Positions 22,669 through 36,613 of a stretch of DNA of 64,000 nt are shown one piece after another; within the stretch, counting starts at the first letter, position 1; each line of letters starts with the position of its first letter. Made by a program: the position numbers and the translations under genes. The DNA lies in the NCBI RefSeq assembly GCF_036323735.1, contig NC_086029.1, forward strand, positions 14,183,816 to 14,247,815. Direction: 5' to 3'. The stretch is from Rattus norvegicus. Lineage: Eukaryota > Chordata > Mammalia > Rodentia > Muridae. Under the pieces are notes generated by a model. The model saw nothing but the letters and a program-made list of their open reading frames with translations, was not told the DNA's origin and did not search any database.

Positions 22669-25569
22669 AGAACCTTAGAAACATTAAACACAACGTGATG
22701 TTTAACCAAATGCTTATTATTATAATTCAAGTTATGAAATGTATGTTATACACTTACTATATATTTTAAGTTGTCATACTTTATATACAATTCATATGGC
22801 TACCATCTTCATGGACTGTTACTTGTCTATGCTGAACAGGGAAACTGCACAAGAATGCTGATCAATCTCACCAGTGAGCACACTGTTAGATTCAGCTGCT
22901 TTTATTTGGAAAGTTTTCTAATAAAGGAAATGGTACATTAATTTATTTTCTTGCACAGTTCCCTTATCACATTACACATCAGGTTTTGGTTTGTTTGTTT
23001 GTTTTTTTTAACTTGTAAGGTTTTAAAATATAGTGGCAAAAATGACTTTGCCTTGTTTACCTTGTATGCCCATTGGGCTTTAAGGGCAATATGATTGTTT
23101 TCAAATGATTACATTCATTAATAGGAAAACTATTAAATAAGACACTTGGTCATAAGAAGAGTTAATGGTTTATTACTATAATGAGCAAATACCAGGTTAA
23201 CTCTGGTGCAGAGAAGGGCGATGGGGCTCAAGTGAGGGGAAGGAAACGTACATACTATTTTCTCACCTCTCATGCATTGGCTTTGCTGAGGTTTTCTAAC
23301 TTATCTTATTATTTTGCCTGAGCAGAAAGATCCTATAGAAAACTACATTATTTTTTATTGTTATTGTATAGGACACATGGTGTGAAAATCCCAACCACTG
23401 GATTTTAACATCACCTATAAAACTGATGACACTTTCTCCAAGGTGCTATTTGTGAACACCGCCTGCTGGCCCGTTTGACTTCGTGGGTATCTCTGTTGGC
23501 TAAGAAAATTTAATTTGTCCTGGGCTGTGTTCTAGACCCCTTCCCTTGGATTAATTTGAAATCTGATGTGTTTCTCAGTGTTTTTCAGCAAGCTACCAGT
23601 ACCTGAAGTGATATTATTTTTTCTCTGTTAATCACTATTTCCCTACAAGTATCTCCACATTTTGCTAATCAGAGTGACTCTAGAATATCTCTGGATCTAA
23701 TTAGCTCTTAACCCTGCTCATTGTTTGTCGTAAATTTCTATGCTTATCTTATTATGTAATGTTTTCATTTTCAAAGCTATGACCATAAAATCACATTTCT
23801 TAAGGATAAAAAATTATCAATAAAATAAATAAATATTTATAAATAAAAATATCAATTTTCTTAAAATATATTCTGAAAGCAGCATTAAGTGTTGCATCCC
23901 ACATTATTGCAATGTTGAACTGAGGAGTTGGAATTTTAATGCCAGTCTAAATCACAAAATTAAAGTCCTAGGTCATCACAGCCCACTCTGACCCGTCATT
24001 CGAGTATACAGTATAGGGCATGTCCCTGTAAAACTCCCAACATATTTTAAAAATAATTTCCTCTGTTTTTTTTCTTTCACCCCAGGGAACAGTTTTAGGC
24101 AAAGCATTTCCATATGGAAGGAGTGAGTGGTTTAACGAGCTGTATAGCATCACTCATGAATAGTATTAAAATCTCAAGAGCCTAACTTGGGCTTGAAGAG
24201 CAGGCGGTATTAAAGCATCTCGGTTTTGACTATGTTCACATATTGTCAGAACAGGAAATGCTACAAACATCATTATAAACAACCCCAAAGACCAGTTTAT
24301 GAAGCCCACTATTATAGGTTCTTGCTAGAGCACAGATACTTCTATTTTAATGTCAAGAAGGAAATCATCACAATAGTGTCGTCGGGTGAGTTATCCCTGT
24401 ACAAATACAGTCAGAATGTATTTAATCTGTCCAGAAATGGTGAAAGTGAGCCTGGAAAAGATGAACAGTTTTATTAGTGATACAGTAGCTATTCATCAAT
24501 TATCGAATTTAAAACGAAAAATGTGTACTTTCCTTCCTACAGTTGCCTAGAAACTTGTAGCTAGGCAGTGGTTCAAAGCGCTGTGTTGTGTGCACAGGTG
24601 ATCTGTAGTAGCTGATGCATTTTACTAGTACCAGATGCTCAGTCTCCATGCCCACTCAGGACTGTGGTTCACTCTATTCAACTTTTTCAAAGCCCCCAGG
24701 CGATTTGAATGTGTCAGTGGGTTGGAGAACACAGAACTCTTCAAGAGCAATGATTACCAAATTCTAGCATGTAAGAACTACATGGGAGCTTAATAAAATT
24801 CACTCTCTGGTGCCAACCATCCACAGACTTTGATGGAGTAGTTGTAAATACAAGTTTCATAATTGCATATTTTTGAAGCATCCCAAGGGATCATATACCC
24901 ACATTCTATGTACTTTACTAGCTGAGAAAAAAATTAGGCAGAATCCTTAGGGAGAAGTCCTACCAATTCAAACACTGTTTTATACAAGATTGATTCATAA
25001 GAAAGTTTATCTTGGCTTACATAATCACATTCATGTGCAGTTTTCCTTTATGATGCAGGTAAAAAAATTACTTGAAAATTCCATTTTTTTTTTGCAGAGA
25101 AAGAAAAAAACAGTTTGCTGAAATGACCTCCTTAACCCTGTAGAAGTGACATCTCAATCCTAGGTTAAATCCTGGTTTACTTATTCATTATTGCTTCACT
25201 TCACAGGCATTTATAAATGTGAACCATAGTACTAGAAGCATCTAAACATGTAAAATTGAAAGTTTCAAATCTGTTCTTATCAGTTTATGGTAGCATAGTT
25301 CAAAACTGATGCTAAAATATGATAGAAATACAATGCCAAAATATAGATGGCCCAAGAACATCACACCTCTAAAATACATATTTTTATTAAAATTTTTTTC
25401 ACACAATATATTTTATTCACAGTTTCTTCTCTTAAAATGCCTCCCATATCCTTCTTATACATCCAACTCCACATCCCCTTTCTCTCTTTTTAGAAAACAA
25501 CCAAGCAAACTATAATTTTTTAAAAGAACAAAACAAGAAACACTAAAACACACACACAATTCATAAAAT
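22669..25569. other. Unique sequence; CpG-retaining stretch near 24.0-24.6 kb
   Basis: No recognised gene. The part at about 23990-24560 keeps about ten CpG sites and has a good splice-acceptor-like tract ending at 24085, with GT donors at 24123 and 24386. An 83-codon frame (24226-24477) starts with TTG and shows no known domain. Confidence 0.4.
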
Positions 25570-25935
25570 CCCCAAACTGAAGGAGCTGATGAGGTTTACA
25601 ACACCATAGGAAGAATAGCAGTATCAACCAACCAAACACCACCAGAGCTTCTAGGGACTAAATCACCAATCAGTAAGTACATATGGGGGGATCTAGGATT
25701 CCAGTCGCAGAGGATGACATTGTCCAACATTAATAGGAGGAAAAGCCTTGGTCCTGTGAAGGCTCATTTCCCCAATGTAGGGGAATGCCAGGAAGTTGAG
25801 TTGGGAGTGGGTGGGTGGGAGTAGGAGCATCCTCACAGAAACATGGTTAAGGGGAAGGAGATATGGGAGAGGGAGGAAAGGGATAACATTTGAAATGTAA
25901 AAACATAAAATATCCAAGAAAAATAAAATTTACGA
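25570..25935 (+). repeat. L1 3' UTR end fragment
   Basis: Reads through 'gaaggagctgatgaggttta', 'atcaaccaaccaaacacc', 'ccccaatgtaggggaatgcc', a GGGTGGGTGGGA purine run and 'taacatttgaaatgtaaa', then an A-rich tail. It is plus strand and 5'-truncated, with no ORF2 sequence. Confidence 0.85.
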
Positions 25936-28021
25936 AAACCCAAAAGTTGAAATTACAATGAATAAGCAAAGAAAAAGAAAACAAGAACAAGAAAAACAAG
26001 AAGAAAGAAAGAGCAAAACTAACAAAAACTAGTAAATAGTAAAACAAAAAATGCCAAATACTATAAAACAAAATATCTACAAAAATACCTTTGAGTTTAC
26101 TTTGTATTGACTATCTATTACTAGACATTGTTTTTGTCCTTCAGTGCGGTTTGAATACCCAGTGAGAGCCCACTTATGAGTGCATGTTAGTTCGAGATAG
26201 CTTCATGGGTAGGGATGGAAGCTCATGTTCACGTTCTCCTCTCCTCTGGTTTAGGTCTTGTGCATGTTGCTACAGTCTCTGAAAGTTTATATAAGAATCA
26301 GCCCTGTTGTATCTGAAAGACAGTTTCCACAGAGTCCTCATCCTCTCTGGCTCATACTATGTTTTTATTATCTCCTCTTGCATAGAGTTTTCTGAGTCGT
26401 GAGGGGAGGGGTTTGATGAAGACATGCTATTCAGGACAGTGTGTCTCAAAGTCACTCATTCTCTGCACATTGTCCAGTGGTGGGTCTCTGTATTAGATCC
26501 AATCTAGTATAAGAGAACTTTCTCTGATGGTAACTGAGTTAGACACTGACCTGTGGGTATAGCAGAATGCCATTAGGTGTTGCTAGAGTCATTTAGGAAA
26601 TAGCAGTATTTGGTTTTCCCCTAGGTCTTGGGCCACTGTCCGGTCTAAGATAATTGGCCATCTGATCAGTGTCAAGCAAATGCTCCCTTTCATGGAGTGG
26701 GTATTTAAATCTAATAGATAATGGTTGGTAACTTCTACAATAGTTTTGCTACTATTGTACCAGCATATGGAGCAGGACGGTTGCCATTGTGGATGACAGG
26801 TTTTGTATCTGAACCCTGTCCCTGACATACACTAGCTCTGTGACCCTATGGAAATTACACAATTTCTCTACCCCCAGATACCTCTTTATAAGTGTCCCCA
26901 TATATATTTCGTCTCTCCTAAGAGGTGTAAAATTCTATGGATTATATTTTGTAAACTCTTCAAAAAGCAGTTGGTATGACAATTGCTGTAGAGTTTTAAT
27001 TTATGGCTTTGTCACTTGACATGTAGCAATGGACATTTGTAGACTCTATAATTGGTTTTGATACTCTCATTAAAGTCATATATAAAATGCATTTTAGTTA
27101 ACACTTTTCAGATCTTAACTCGTGTTAAGATACGGTGAGAATATGTTTCCATTTAATCAAATGAGTTGGAATTGCATAATAAAGATATATTCCTCAAAAT
27201 GTTTTCTATGGTTTCTGAATAACAGAAGAATAAGAGAAGCTGCACATCTCTATACTAATAATATTTAAAAAGTAAAGCCTGATTTAGATGTGAAAGCAAA
27301 TATTCCATCCAGGCAATTAGAAACGAGTAGTTCCAGGGTCATTGTGAAAGCTTGGAGGAGCTGAACTGGCTCTTAAGCAATCATTGCCATAACTATACAG
27401 ACACATCAAGAATAGAGTTTAGAAGAAAGCCTGTTAGAAGACCTGCTCTTTCCATAGTTCCCAAGAAAAAGGAATGCCTCAATCATGTCAAAGCACCCCC
27501 ACTCACTGAACTCTAAAAGCTCTCCTGACATTTCTCGTCAGCTGGGACACCCAAGAGCAATATCCACTGCCTGAACCACCTGGAAGTAAGAGACTCTAAT
27601 GATGTTGGATGGCAGCCACACTGAGTGAAGACTCTGCCACTGTAATGAGCAACTCTGCAATGATAACAGTTATGGTCTGAGAAGGAAGCCTTTAAAGTCT
27701 ATTTTTATGGTTATATGTAATAGTTATCTCTAAGAAGCTTCATCTCATCACCTACTGCAGCTTATTGAGCCTGACTTTGCAACTCTCCTTCCTAAATCAC
27801 TCAACGACACAGGGAACCTCAGTGTATGTGTGACTGTACATGGATATGTTTGCTTGTGTGTCTTCTGCAACAGAGCACAGAATCAAGATGCACAAGTGAA
27901 TAAAACTATTTTTGAAGTACGAAGGAGAATTTTGTCAGTGTTATCTGTCTAATGAAGGATTCTGTGGCTACATTTTATGTCACAGTTCAACAGCAGACTA
28001 ATTTGGAAAGTGATACTTATG

Positions 28022-28090
28022 TACAGCTCAGAAATACAGTAATGCTCACTGGCACACATAGGCCCTGTGTTCAATCCCTAGTCTCACAGA
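28022..28090 (+). repeat. Possible ID/B4-type SINE relic
   Basis: The phrase 'ccctgtgttcaatccctag' resembles the tRNA-like B-box part of rodent ID or B4 SINEs. It is short and diverged. Confidence 0.3.
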
Positions 28091-29754
28091 GAGCAAGAGC
28101 GCGAGAGCACGAGAGAACCTAGAAGTCTAGAAGGAATATTTTACTTTATCCCCAAACAATTCTGTCTCTATTGAGGTAGAGTATGCATCCTGTTACCTGG
28201 TGTTCTCGTTGTAAATAATTTATCTTTACTTCAGAAACAGTTGTGATTTTGGTTCACTGTTGGTTATTTTATTTTGTTTTCCTTCTGTTACTGTAGTTGC
28301 CTTATAGAGGGCCTGGAGCATCTGCTTAATGGACTAGCTTCCTGAGCACTGGGCTGGAACTAGGATCCAGAACTCTGTGCATTTAGGAATGAGCAAGACG
28401 TACTTCTCTATACAATTATCCTTTTCAACTCATTTCAATGTAGCTGGTATTTGCCAAGTGTTTTAAATATCTGAGGACTTATTGCTTGGGTTGATGAAAA
28501 CTCGCTGATCTAACATTACTTATAAATCTTTTCTAATGAAGTCATGCACATCCTAAAACTAAAAATAAGAGGTGGAGGCATAAAGGAGACACTATGCCAT
28601 TTTTAGAGAGCTGTTCATTTCCTGCTTTTCCAGGATTTCTGTTCATGTTTACTAAACCCTGACTTCTTCATGTCGGGCCAAAATACCGGATTTGGGAATA
28701 CATGTTCCAAATCTAATCCTCAAGATTTACTTTTTAAAAAGTCTTCTTTAAGACTTGGATGACTTTATGAAAAACTTGGTAGATGTTTTAGTTAAATGTC
28801 TCACCTCTTTTTTTTTAATCAATTACCTGTGAAGTTAAACTCAGTACAGTTTAGTTTTTAGAATAAATCATTTTTTAACCCAGGACAGCTCTTTCTGTTG
28901 GGGTTCCACAACCACTTGGTGGCAATGTTGTAGAAAGGATTCAGTAGCAAGTGGGGGTTAGACAGACCAAGGCCCTTCCCAGTACTTGGGTGAGCCTTGT
29001 GATTTACTGAATTGCAGTCCACAGTTATGACTTAATTATTTAGAGGGCTGTATAACCTAGACTGCTTCAAATTTCCAATAGCAGAGTGACAAAATAATGT
29101 CACAAATCCTTACTTTCTACAAATACATCCACCAAATAAATTAACAAAAAAGCAAGCTGAATTAAGGAATGTTTTGATTTTCTTCAAAAGTAATTAGAAA
29201 ATTAGAGGAAACATAAAGTAACTTAATAAAAAATGCAAATTCAACACTCAAACAGTTCATGTAGTATCAAGAGCACAGAAAGTCCTTCCAAGGCGCTGTC
29301 TAATTTACCACCATAGCTTTTTATTCTACTCAAGTTTTTACCAGCAGTGAAATGCTGAATCCAAAATGAGCTCATTTCTTCCAAAGAGCCTTTTCCTTAC
29401 CATCTCCTTTTCCACATGTACACTCTTTCGCTAGTTCAGTTGCCTCTCGCTCCAATCCCCAAACCTACACGGGTTGTTTTGGGCTTCTCCTTCCTCATCT
29501 TAACAACTGAACTCCTCACTCCTTACTTCTCACCAAAAATGTTACGACTTTCTTAAGCTATGTGCATGGTGAAAATCTGTTTCCACTAGTGATTCTCAGG
29601 AGGGAGCATTTGTTCATTTCTTGCTGATATCCTACTTTCCCTTTGTAAAGATAAATTCAATATGGTATTCAAGTTCATGATATTGATATTTATATTCCAG
29701 GAAGCAATGAAATCAAATAATTTTATCAATCTCCTTGTGTGACAGTGATGTGTA

Positions 29755-29756
<2 letters not shown>

Positions 29757-29791
<35 letters not shown>
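29757..29791. repeat. (TG)n microsatellite
   Basis: Seventeen or so uninterrupted TG units. Confidence 0.95.
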
Positions 29792-29793
<2 letters not shown>

Positions 29794-32239
29794 TTGATAA
29801 GGACATTAACCTATCACTACAACTAAGTGCCTAGGAGAAATATAAGTACAAAAATTAAAAAGGTTATATATAATAAGTTTTATATCTTGATAATAATCCA
29901 TAAGGTACATGCTAATATTACATACACTTAAAATATGAAACTTATAGTTTAAATATAATTATAGCAATAAATCCCAAGACGGGTCCTTATATTTTTAGCG
30001 AATGGGCTCCAGAGTATACACTTTTAGCCACTACATAATATTGTTTCTTTTTATATGCAGAGTAGAAATGTGTGTTAATAAACAAATTATAAAAATATTC
30101 CAACAAATTTTATTACACAAGGAAAGGCCATTTTGTCATGAATAAACTCCTTTGTGGAATATTGTTCAACGAATTACTGTGAATTTCCCTTTTTTAGATA
30201 TATACCATACTTTAAATCTATCCAAGTACTTAAGTCTGTCTGAATTATGTTTATATCTCACTTCAAATGTAAATTCTTTGAATACAGACATCTTCTAAGA
30301 CACTTCTTTTTCAAATTTTGCTGTAGTTCCAGATACATGGAAAGTTTACAGTAGCTATTTAATTTAAAAATTGTTCTATTTCCAGTATGGTTTAAGTTTA
30401 TGGAAGCTTTTTTTGCTCACAAATCCTGGTCTATTTGATTAAATAAAAGTGCAGCTCAAAGTTATCTGTGCAATATTTCGTATAATATCCATAATCTGAC
30501 TGCTTATCAAAATACTGACTGCTAAGTTCAGTCTTATATTCAAACAGTGAAGAAAAACTTGGTCTTCCTGGAAGATTTGAGGCCTGAGAAATGACCTCAA
30601 GGAAAGGAAAGGTTGAAATTCTTGCTATTGGAGTTCTGTATCTCTGGTGGCCCATGGTGTTATTCTGTGTTAGCTTTCACTCTGGGTGAGAGCCATCTGT
30701 ATGTGGGAAATGGCCTTGTGTTGTGTTGTCCGCTCTAGCCTATTCTCTGGTATCAGCTCTCCATTCATCCTTGACTATTGCCCTAAACACAGGGATTCAG
30801 ACTTTTCTCAAGCCCTTCTTTTCCATAACCAACATCCCATCCTAAATAAATCCTTAAATGCCTCTTTTGTTCTCTCTGATCTTTTTTGGATCTTTTAAAT
30901 GGCCAGTGGAGATTTCAGTGCAGTTAACAGTATTTGGCACAATACTTACTGTTGTGTTTTCTCCTGCACTATAAACCCTTCAAACTGTCATGCGGTCACT
31001 TCTATGACACATAGTCTGGCATAGTGACTTGAATGTATTGATTAGTTCATTGTGTAAATAAATAATTTTTATGTGTGATATGACTTTAGTGTAGGTGTTT
31101 AATTTCTTTTTATAAACCCACCCAAAATATTGTGCAACCATAGAGAAATTGATGTATAACTTAGTTGTTCAAGTTTTTTAAATGTAGTTTTGGAACAGTT
31201 GGGATATATAACATGGGTTAATTTTGAAACCAACTGTGTATACAGTTTTTGTCTTTGTTTCTATATGTTCAACATTTGTGGATTTAACCATTCAGCAATG
31301 GAATGAATGTTTTTCAATTGCATCTGTATGAAATGTGTATGGACATTTTTCCTTGTCATTATTGCCTAAACATTGTGGTATAGCAACTATTTACATATCA
31401 TTTACAATATACTATGTACCACAAGTAATCTAGAGAAGATTTAAAGAGTACAGGAGGATGTGTGTAGGTTATATGTAAATACAGTCGCAATTTATTTGAG
31501 GGGCTTGATCATCACCAGATTTAAGTATCTGGGAAATTCTGAAATCAATCGTTGAAGGGTATGATGGAATTCTGTATTAAGTTTCTTGATCTGAAAAGTC
31601 TCATGATAGTGAAATAAATACATGGCATTCCACAATTAATCAGCTGAAGTTATGTTTTAGTCAATGGACAGACCTAGGTTAATTCCTTTTGACAGACTTA
31701 CAAACATTTTTCTTTTATGCATCAGAAGAGTTATTTGAAATCAATAAGAGTTCTGCTAAGTAGGAGCCACGTCGTCAAGGTTCACTGACAAGATATTAAA
31801 TATATAAATGCTGCATGTAGAAAGAAAGTTTCCTTTGATTCTAGGCTTTATTCTGCCCCTTCTTGTAAATGTAACTCTCAGCTTCTCTGAATGTTACCTA
31901 AATTTCAGAGTTGGACTCACAGCATCTATTCTGACCTAATAAATATCTATCTACCCTCAGTGAATAAATTTAAGACAGATGTCAACTAGTGCTTTAAAAG
32001 TGATGCTGTGTTCATTATAGTAATGCTTACTAATGTTATCATAATCATACATTATACAACTAAAAATAAATAGATTTTAAAGGTCATAGAAGTGAATATT
32101 TATTATTTCATTCAAATATTTCTTCTTCACTTAGAATTATAAAATCTCATGCAATATGAAGAATGGTCCACTTTCTTATAACATAAGTAAACTAAGAGCT
32201 AATGAAACTGATACAGAAATGCATGGTGACTGTTTTTTC

Positions 32240-32635
32240 CCCTACTGAGTGAGATGAAAGCATCCCCATTCATACCTTCCTTCTTGTTTAGCATCTTTGG
32301 CTCTGTGGCGTATAGCATGGATACCCTTCCTGTATTTTCTGGCTAATGTCCATTTACAAGTGTATACATACTATGCATGTTCTTTTAGACTGGGTTACTC
32401 ACCCCTGATATTGTCAAATTCCATCCATTTGCCTGTGAATTTCAGAATGTCTTTGTTTTTAATAGCTGAATACTGTGTAGATGTACCACTTTTTTTAAAA
32501 TCCATTTTCAGTTGAGGGACATCTAGGTTGTTTCTAGTTTCTGGCTATTATGAAATAATAAACACATGTTGAGCACATGTGTTTATGGGATGGTGAAGCA
32601 CCTTTTAGGTATATGCCCAGGAGTGATATAATTGT
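32240..32635 (-). pseudogene. L1 ORF2: Old L1 ORF2 C-terminal fragment
   Basis: Read on the minus strand this matches the last ~130 codons of ORF2 and the start of its 3' UTR. Phrases on the plus strand include 'tgtctttgtttttaatagct', 'ggttgtttctagtttctggc' and 'ttaggtatatgcccaggag'. It has many small deletions and no poly(A) end, so it is an old fragment. Confidence 0.75.
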
Positions 32636-33601
32636 GTCTTGGCACATGATGTATTAATAGAAACCTTAGACTAGAAATATTTGTAAGAAAAAAGTGATTC
32701 AATTTTGAGTTCGAAGATGTGAAATTGAATTTTGACTCCTGGCAATGTGTGATCACTGTAAGATGTACTAGTTTGTGACTTTTAGAATGAAGAAGACCTT
32801 TAGAGGGAAAAGGAGTCACTGGAAGAAGAGGGATAGGACAAAAACATTGCATTAAAATACAGAAAGAATTTGAAAAAAACTAAGGAAAAAACAAAACATA
32901 CTATGAACAAAAATGGTGATCTGGTTTCTGGATTTAACAAATGGAAGGGTTGTGCTACTGCAATGCTCTTCAAATATTTTCTCAACATTGAAAATATAAG
33001 CATGTAAGTACCAAGAAATACATTAGTAAGTATTTTTTATGCTGAAAGAAGATAACCATTGATGAGTGGAAGTATGAGAATTATATCTTTCTGAAATTTT
33101 CTTCTTATTAAATGTTGACTTAATAACAAAGCATTTTATATATTAAAAATGAAGGAAAATAAGTAGAAAATCTATTAGGAAAATATTTTGTAAAAGCAGA
33201 AATCCCTGTTATATAGATATTTCCTTAGTATTGGTATATTCCTCCCCTTGGGAGGTTCTTCAAGAATAAGGAAGTAAATGAAAACCACTAGGTCCAGGAA
33301 GTTCCTGGTCCAAAATTCACAAGATCATTTTGTGAGATTATGCAGGCAGAAGTAATTTTTCCAAGACTGTATACTAAGGTTTGGTGATGTAGCAGACTTT
33401 GATTCATTCATGCCCATATAAGTAGCTTTAGTAAATTCACTGATACATTATACTGGACTTGAGTGAGATAGTTTCTTGTTGGCAGTGCATCTGTGCATAT
33501 CTTTCAAATGGGAGCAAAGGTCATATGGCAGCTGAGCAATGTCTCTGTTTTTGAAGTTGTTAGTGTAATACAAAAGAAAAAGAAATGTTTTAAGTATTTT
33601 T
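32636..33601. other. Unique sequence, no gene seen
   Basis: AT-rich with no supported features. A 67-codon minus-strand frame (32800-33003) has no recognisable domain. Confidence 0.5.
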
Positions 33602-33985
33602 TATGTTTTGTTTTATTTTATTTTACTTTTCTTCTTTTTAATTTTAATTTTTATTGGATATTTTATGTATTTACATTTCAAATGTTATTCCCTTTCCCCA
33701 ACCTCCCATACCCTTCCCTCTTCCCATGCTTCTATGAAGATGCTCCATAAACCCACTCCCACCTCAACTCCTTGCATTCCCTACTCTGGGGAAACCAGTC
33801 TTCATAGGTGGGGGATCCTCTGGATGACATTTCCTTCAGTCCCTGCTCCACTCTTTGTTCCTGTTTTCTTCCCATCTGTATTTTGTTCCCCCTTCTAAGA
33901 AGGACTGGGGCATCCACAGTTTGGTCTTCCTTCTTGAGTTTCACATGGCACGTGAATTCTTCCTTGTATGTTCCGAGATTTTGGG

Positions 33986-36581
33986 CTAATATCCACCTAT
34001 CAGTGAGTTCATACCCTGTGTGTTCTTTTCTGATTGGGTTACTTCACTCAGGATGATATTTTCTACTTCAATCCATTTGTCTGTGACTTTCATGATGTCA
34101 TTGCTTTTAAAAGCTGGGTAGTATTCCATTGTACAAATGAACCACATTTTCTGTATCCGTTCCTCTGTTGAAAGACATCTGGGTTCTTTCCAGCTTCTGG
34201 CTATTATAAATAAGGCTGCTATGAACAGTGGAGCACGTGTCTTTGTTGTATGTAGGAGCATCTTTCAGGTATATGCCAGGAGAGGTATAGCTGGGTCCTC
34301 AAGTAGTACTATGTTCAATTTTCTGAGGAATTTCTAGACTGATTTCCAGAGTGGTTGTACCATCTTTCAATTCCACCAACAATGGAGGAGCATTCCTCTT
34401 TCTTCACATCCTCACCAGCATCCATTGTCCCCTGAGTTTTTGATCTTAGCCATTCTGACTGGTGTGAAATGGAATCCCACGGTTGTTTTGGTTTGCATTT
34501 TCCTGATGGCTATGGATGTTGAACTTTTCTTTAGGGGCTTCTCAGCCATTCAGTATTCCTTCCTTGAGAATTCTTTGTTTAGCTCTGTAGTCTATTTTTT
34601 TAAAAAGGGTTATTTAATTCTTGGGATTCTAACTTCTTGAGTTCTTTGTATATATTGGATATTAGCCCTCTATTTGATGTAGGATTGGTAAAGATCTTTC
34701 CCCAATATGTCGGTTGCCATTTTGCTGAAAGTGCAGTGTCCTTTGCCTTACAAAAGCTTTGCAGTTTTATCAAGGTCCCATTTGTTGATTCTTGATCTTA
34801 GAGCATAAGCCATTGGTGTTCTGTTCAGGAAATTTTCCCTTGTGCCAATATGCTTGAGGCTCTTCCCCACTTTCTCTTTTATTACTTTCAGTATAACTGG
34901 TTGCATGTGGAGGTCCTTGATCTATTTGGCCTTGAGCTTTGTACAAGACAATAAGAGTGAATTGGTTTGCATTCTTCTGCATGCTGACCTCTAGTTGAAC
35001 CAGCAGTATTTGTTGAAAATGTTGTCTTTTTCCACAGGTTTTAGCTCATTTGTCAAGATCAAGTGACCATAAGTGTGTGGGTTCATTTCAGGGTCTTCAA
35101 TTCTATTCCATTGATCTACCTGCCTGTCTCTGTAACGGTACAATACAGTTTTTGTCACTTTTGCTCTGTAATGCAGCTGGAGGTTAGGGGTGGTGATTCC
35201 TCCAGAATTTGATTTGTTCCCCTTTGATTGTTGGGAACAGTTTTTGCTGTCCTAGGTTTTTCAATATTCCAAATGAATTTACAAATTGTTCTTTTTAACT
35301 CGGAAGAATTGAGTTGGAATTTTGATGGGAATTGCATTGAATCTGTAGCTTGCTTTTGGCAGAATGGTGATTTTTAATACATTAATCCTGCCAATCTATG
35401 AGCATGGGAGATCTATTCATCTTGTGAGATCTTTTTCAAATTCTTTCTTCAGAGACTTGAAGTTCTTGTCATCCAGATTTTTCACTTGGTCCGTTAGAGT
35501 CACATGGAGGTATTTTATATTATTTGTGACTATTATGAAATGTGTTGTTTCCCTAATTTCTTTCTCGGCCTGTTTATCCTTTGAGTAGAGGAAGACTACT
35601 GATTTATTTGAGTTAATTTTATACCCAGGCACTTTAGTTAAGTTATTTACCATGTTTAGTAGTTCTCTGGTGGAATTTTTAGTGTCACTAAGTATATTAT
35701 CATATCATCTGAAAATAGTTATATTTTGTCTTCTTCCTTTCTAATTTGGATCCTTTTGGTCGTTTTTTGTTGTTGTCTAATTGCTCTGGGTAGGACTTCA
35801 AGTACCATAATGAATAGGCTGGGAGAGAGTGATCAACCTTGTCTAATCCCTGATTTCGGTGGGATTGTTTCAAGTTTCTCTCCATTTAGTTTAGTAGGCT
35901 ACTTGTTTGCTGTGTGTTGCTATGTTTGGGTATGGGCTTTGTATTCCTGACCTTTCCAATACTTTTACCATAAAGGGGTGTTGAATTTAGTCAAATGTTT
36001 TCTCAGCATCTAATGAGATGATTATGTGGGTTTTTTTCTTTTTTGAGTTTGTTTATATATTGTTATACCTTGATGCTTCAGTATATTGAAGCATCCCTGC
36101 ATCCCTGGGATAAAACCTCCTTGATCATGGTGAACGATCGTTTGGATGCATTTGGTTTGAAAGTACTTTATTGATTATTTTCCATTGATATTCACGAGGG
36201 AAATTGGTCTGAAGTTCTCTTTCCTTGTTGCATCCTTGTGTTATTTAGGTATAAGTGTAATTATGGCTTTAAGAATGAATTGGGTAGTCTTCCTCCTATT
36301 TCTATACCAAAGACTTTTGTGGAGTAGTTTGAAGAGCATTGTTATTAAATTTTCTTTGAAGGTCTGATAAAATTCTGTACTGGGTTCATCTGGTCCTGGG
36401 CTTTCTTTGCAAGTGAGACTTTTAATGACTGCTTCTATTTCTTTAGGGGTTATGTGACTGTTTTGATGGTTTATCTGGTCCTGATTTAACTTTGGTACCT
36501 GATAAATGTCTAGAAAATTATCCATTTTCTCCAGATTTTCCAGTTTTGTTGACTATAGGCTTTTGTAGTGGGCTTTGAGAA

Positions 36582-36613
<32 letters not shown>

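Larger units (their letters stand above)
25936..32239. other. Long unique AT-rich stretch, no gene seen
   Basis: About 6.3 kb with no clear L1, LTR or coding homology. It holds A-rich DNA next to the L1 tail (25936-26050), a possible small tRNA-derived SINE relic (about 28022-28090) and the (TG)n tract at 29757-29791. Short open frames are unremarkable. It could be intronic, but I saw no exon pair that I could support. Confidence 0.5.

Noticed and set aside
24549..24580. Small inverted repeat around tgcctag/ctaggca
   Set aside because: A 7-bp stem is too short to stand out from chance in 64 kb.
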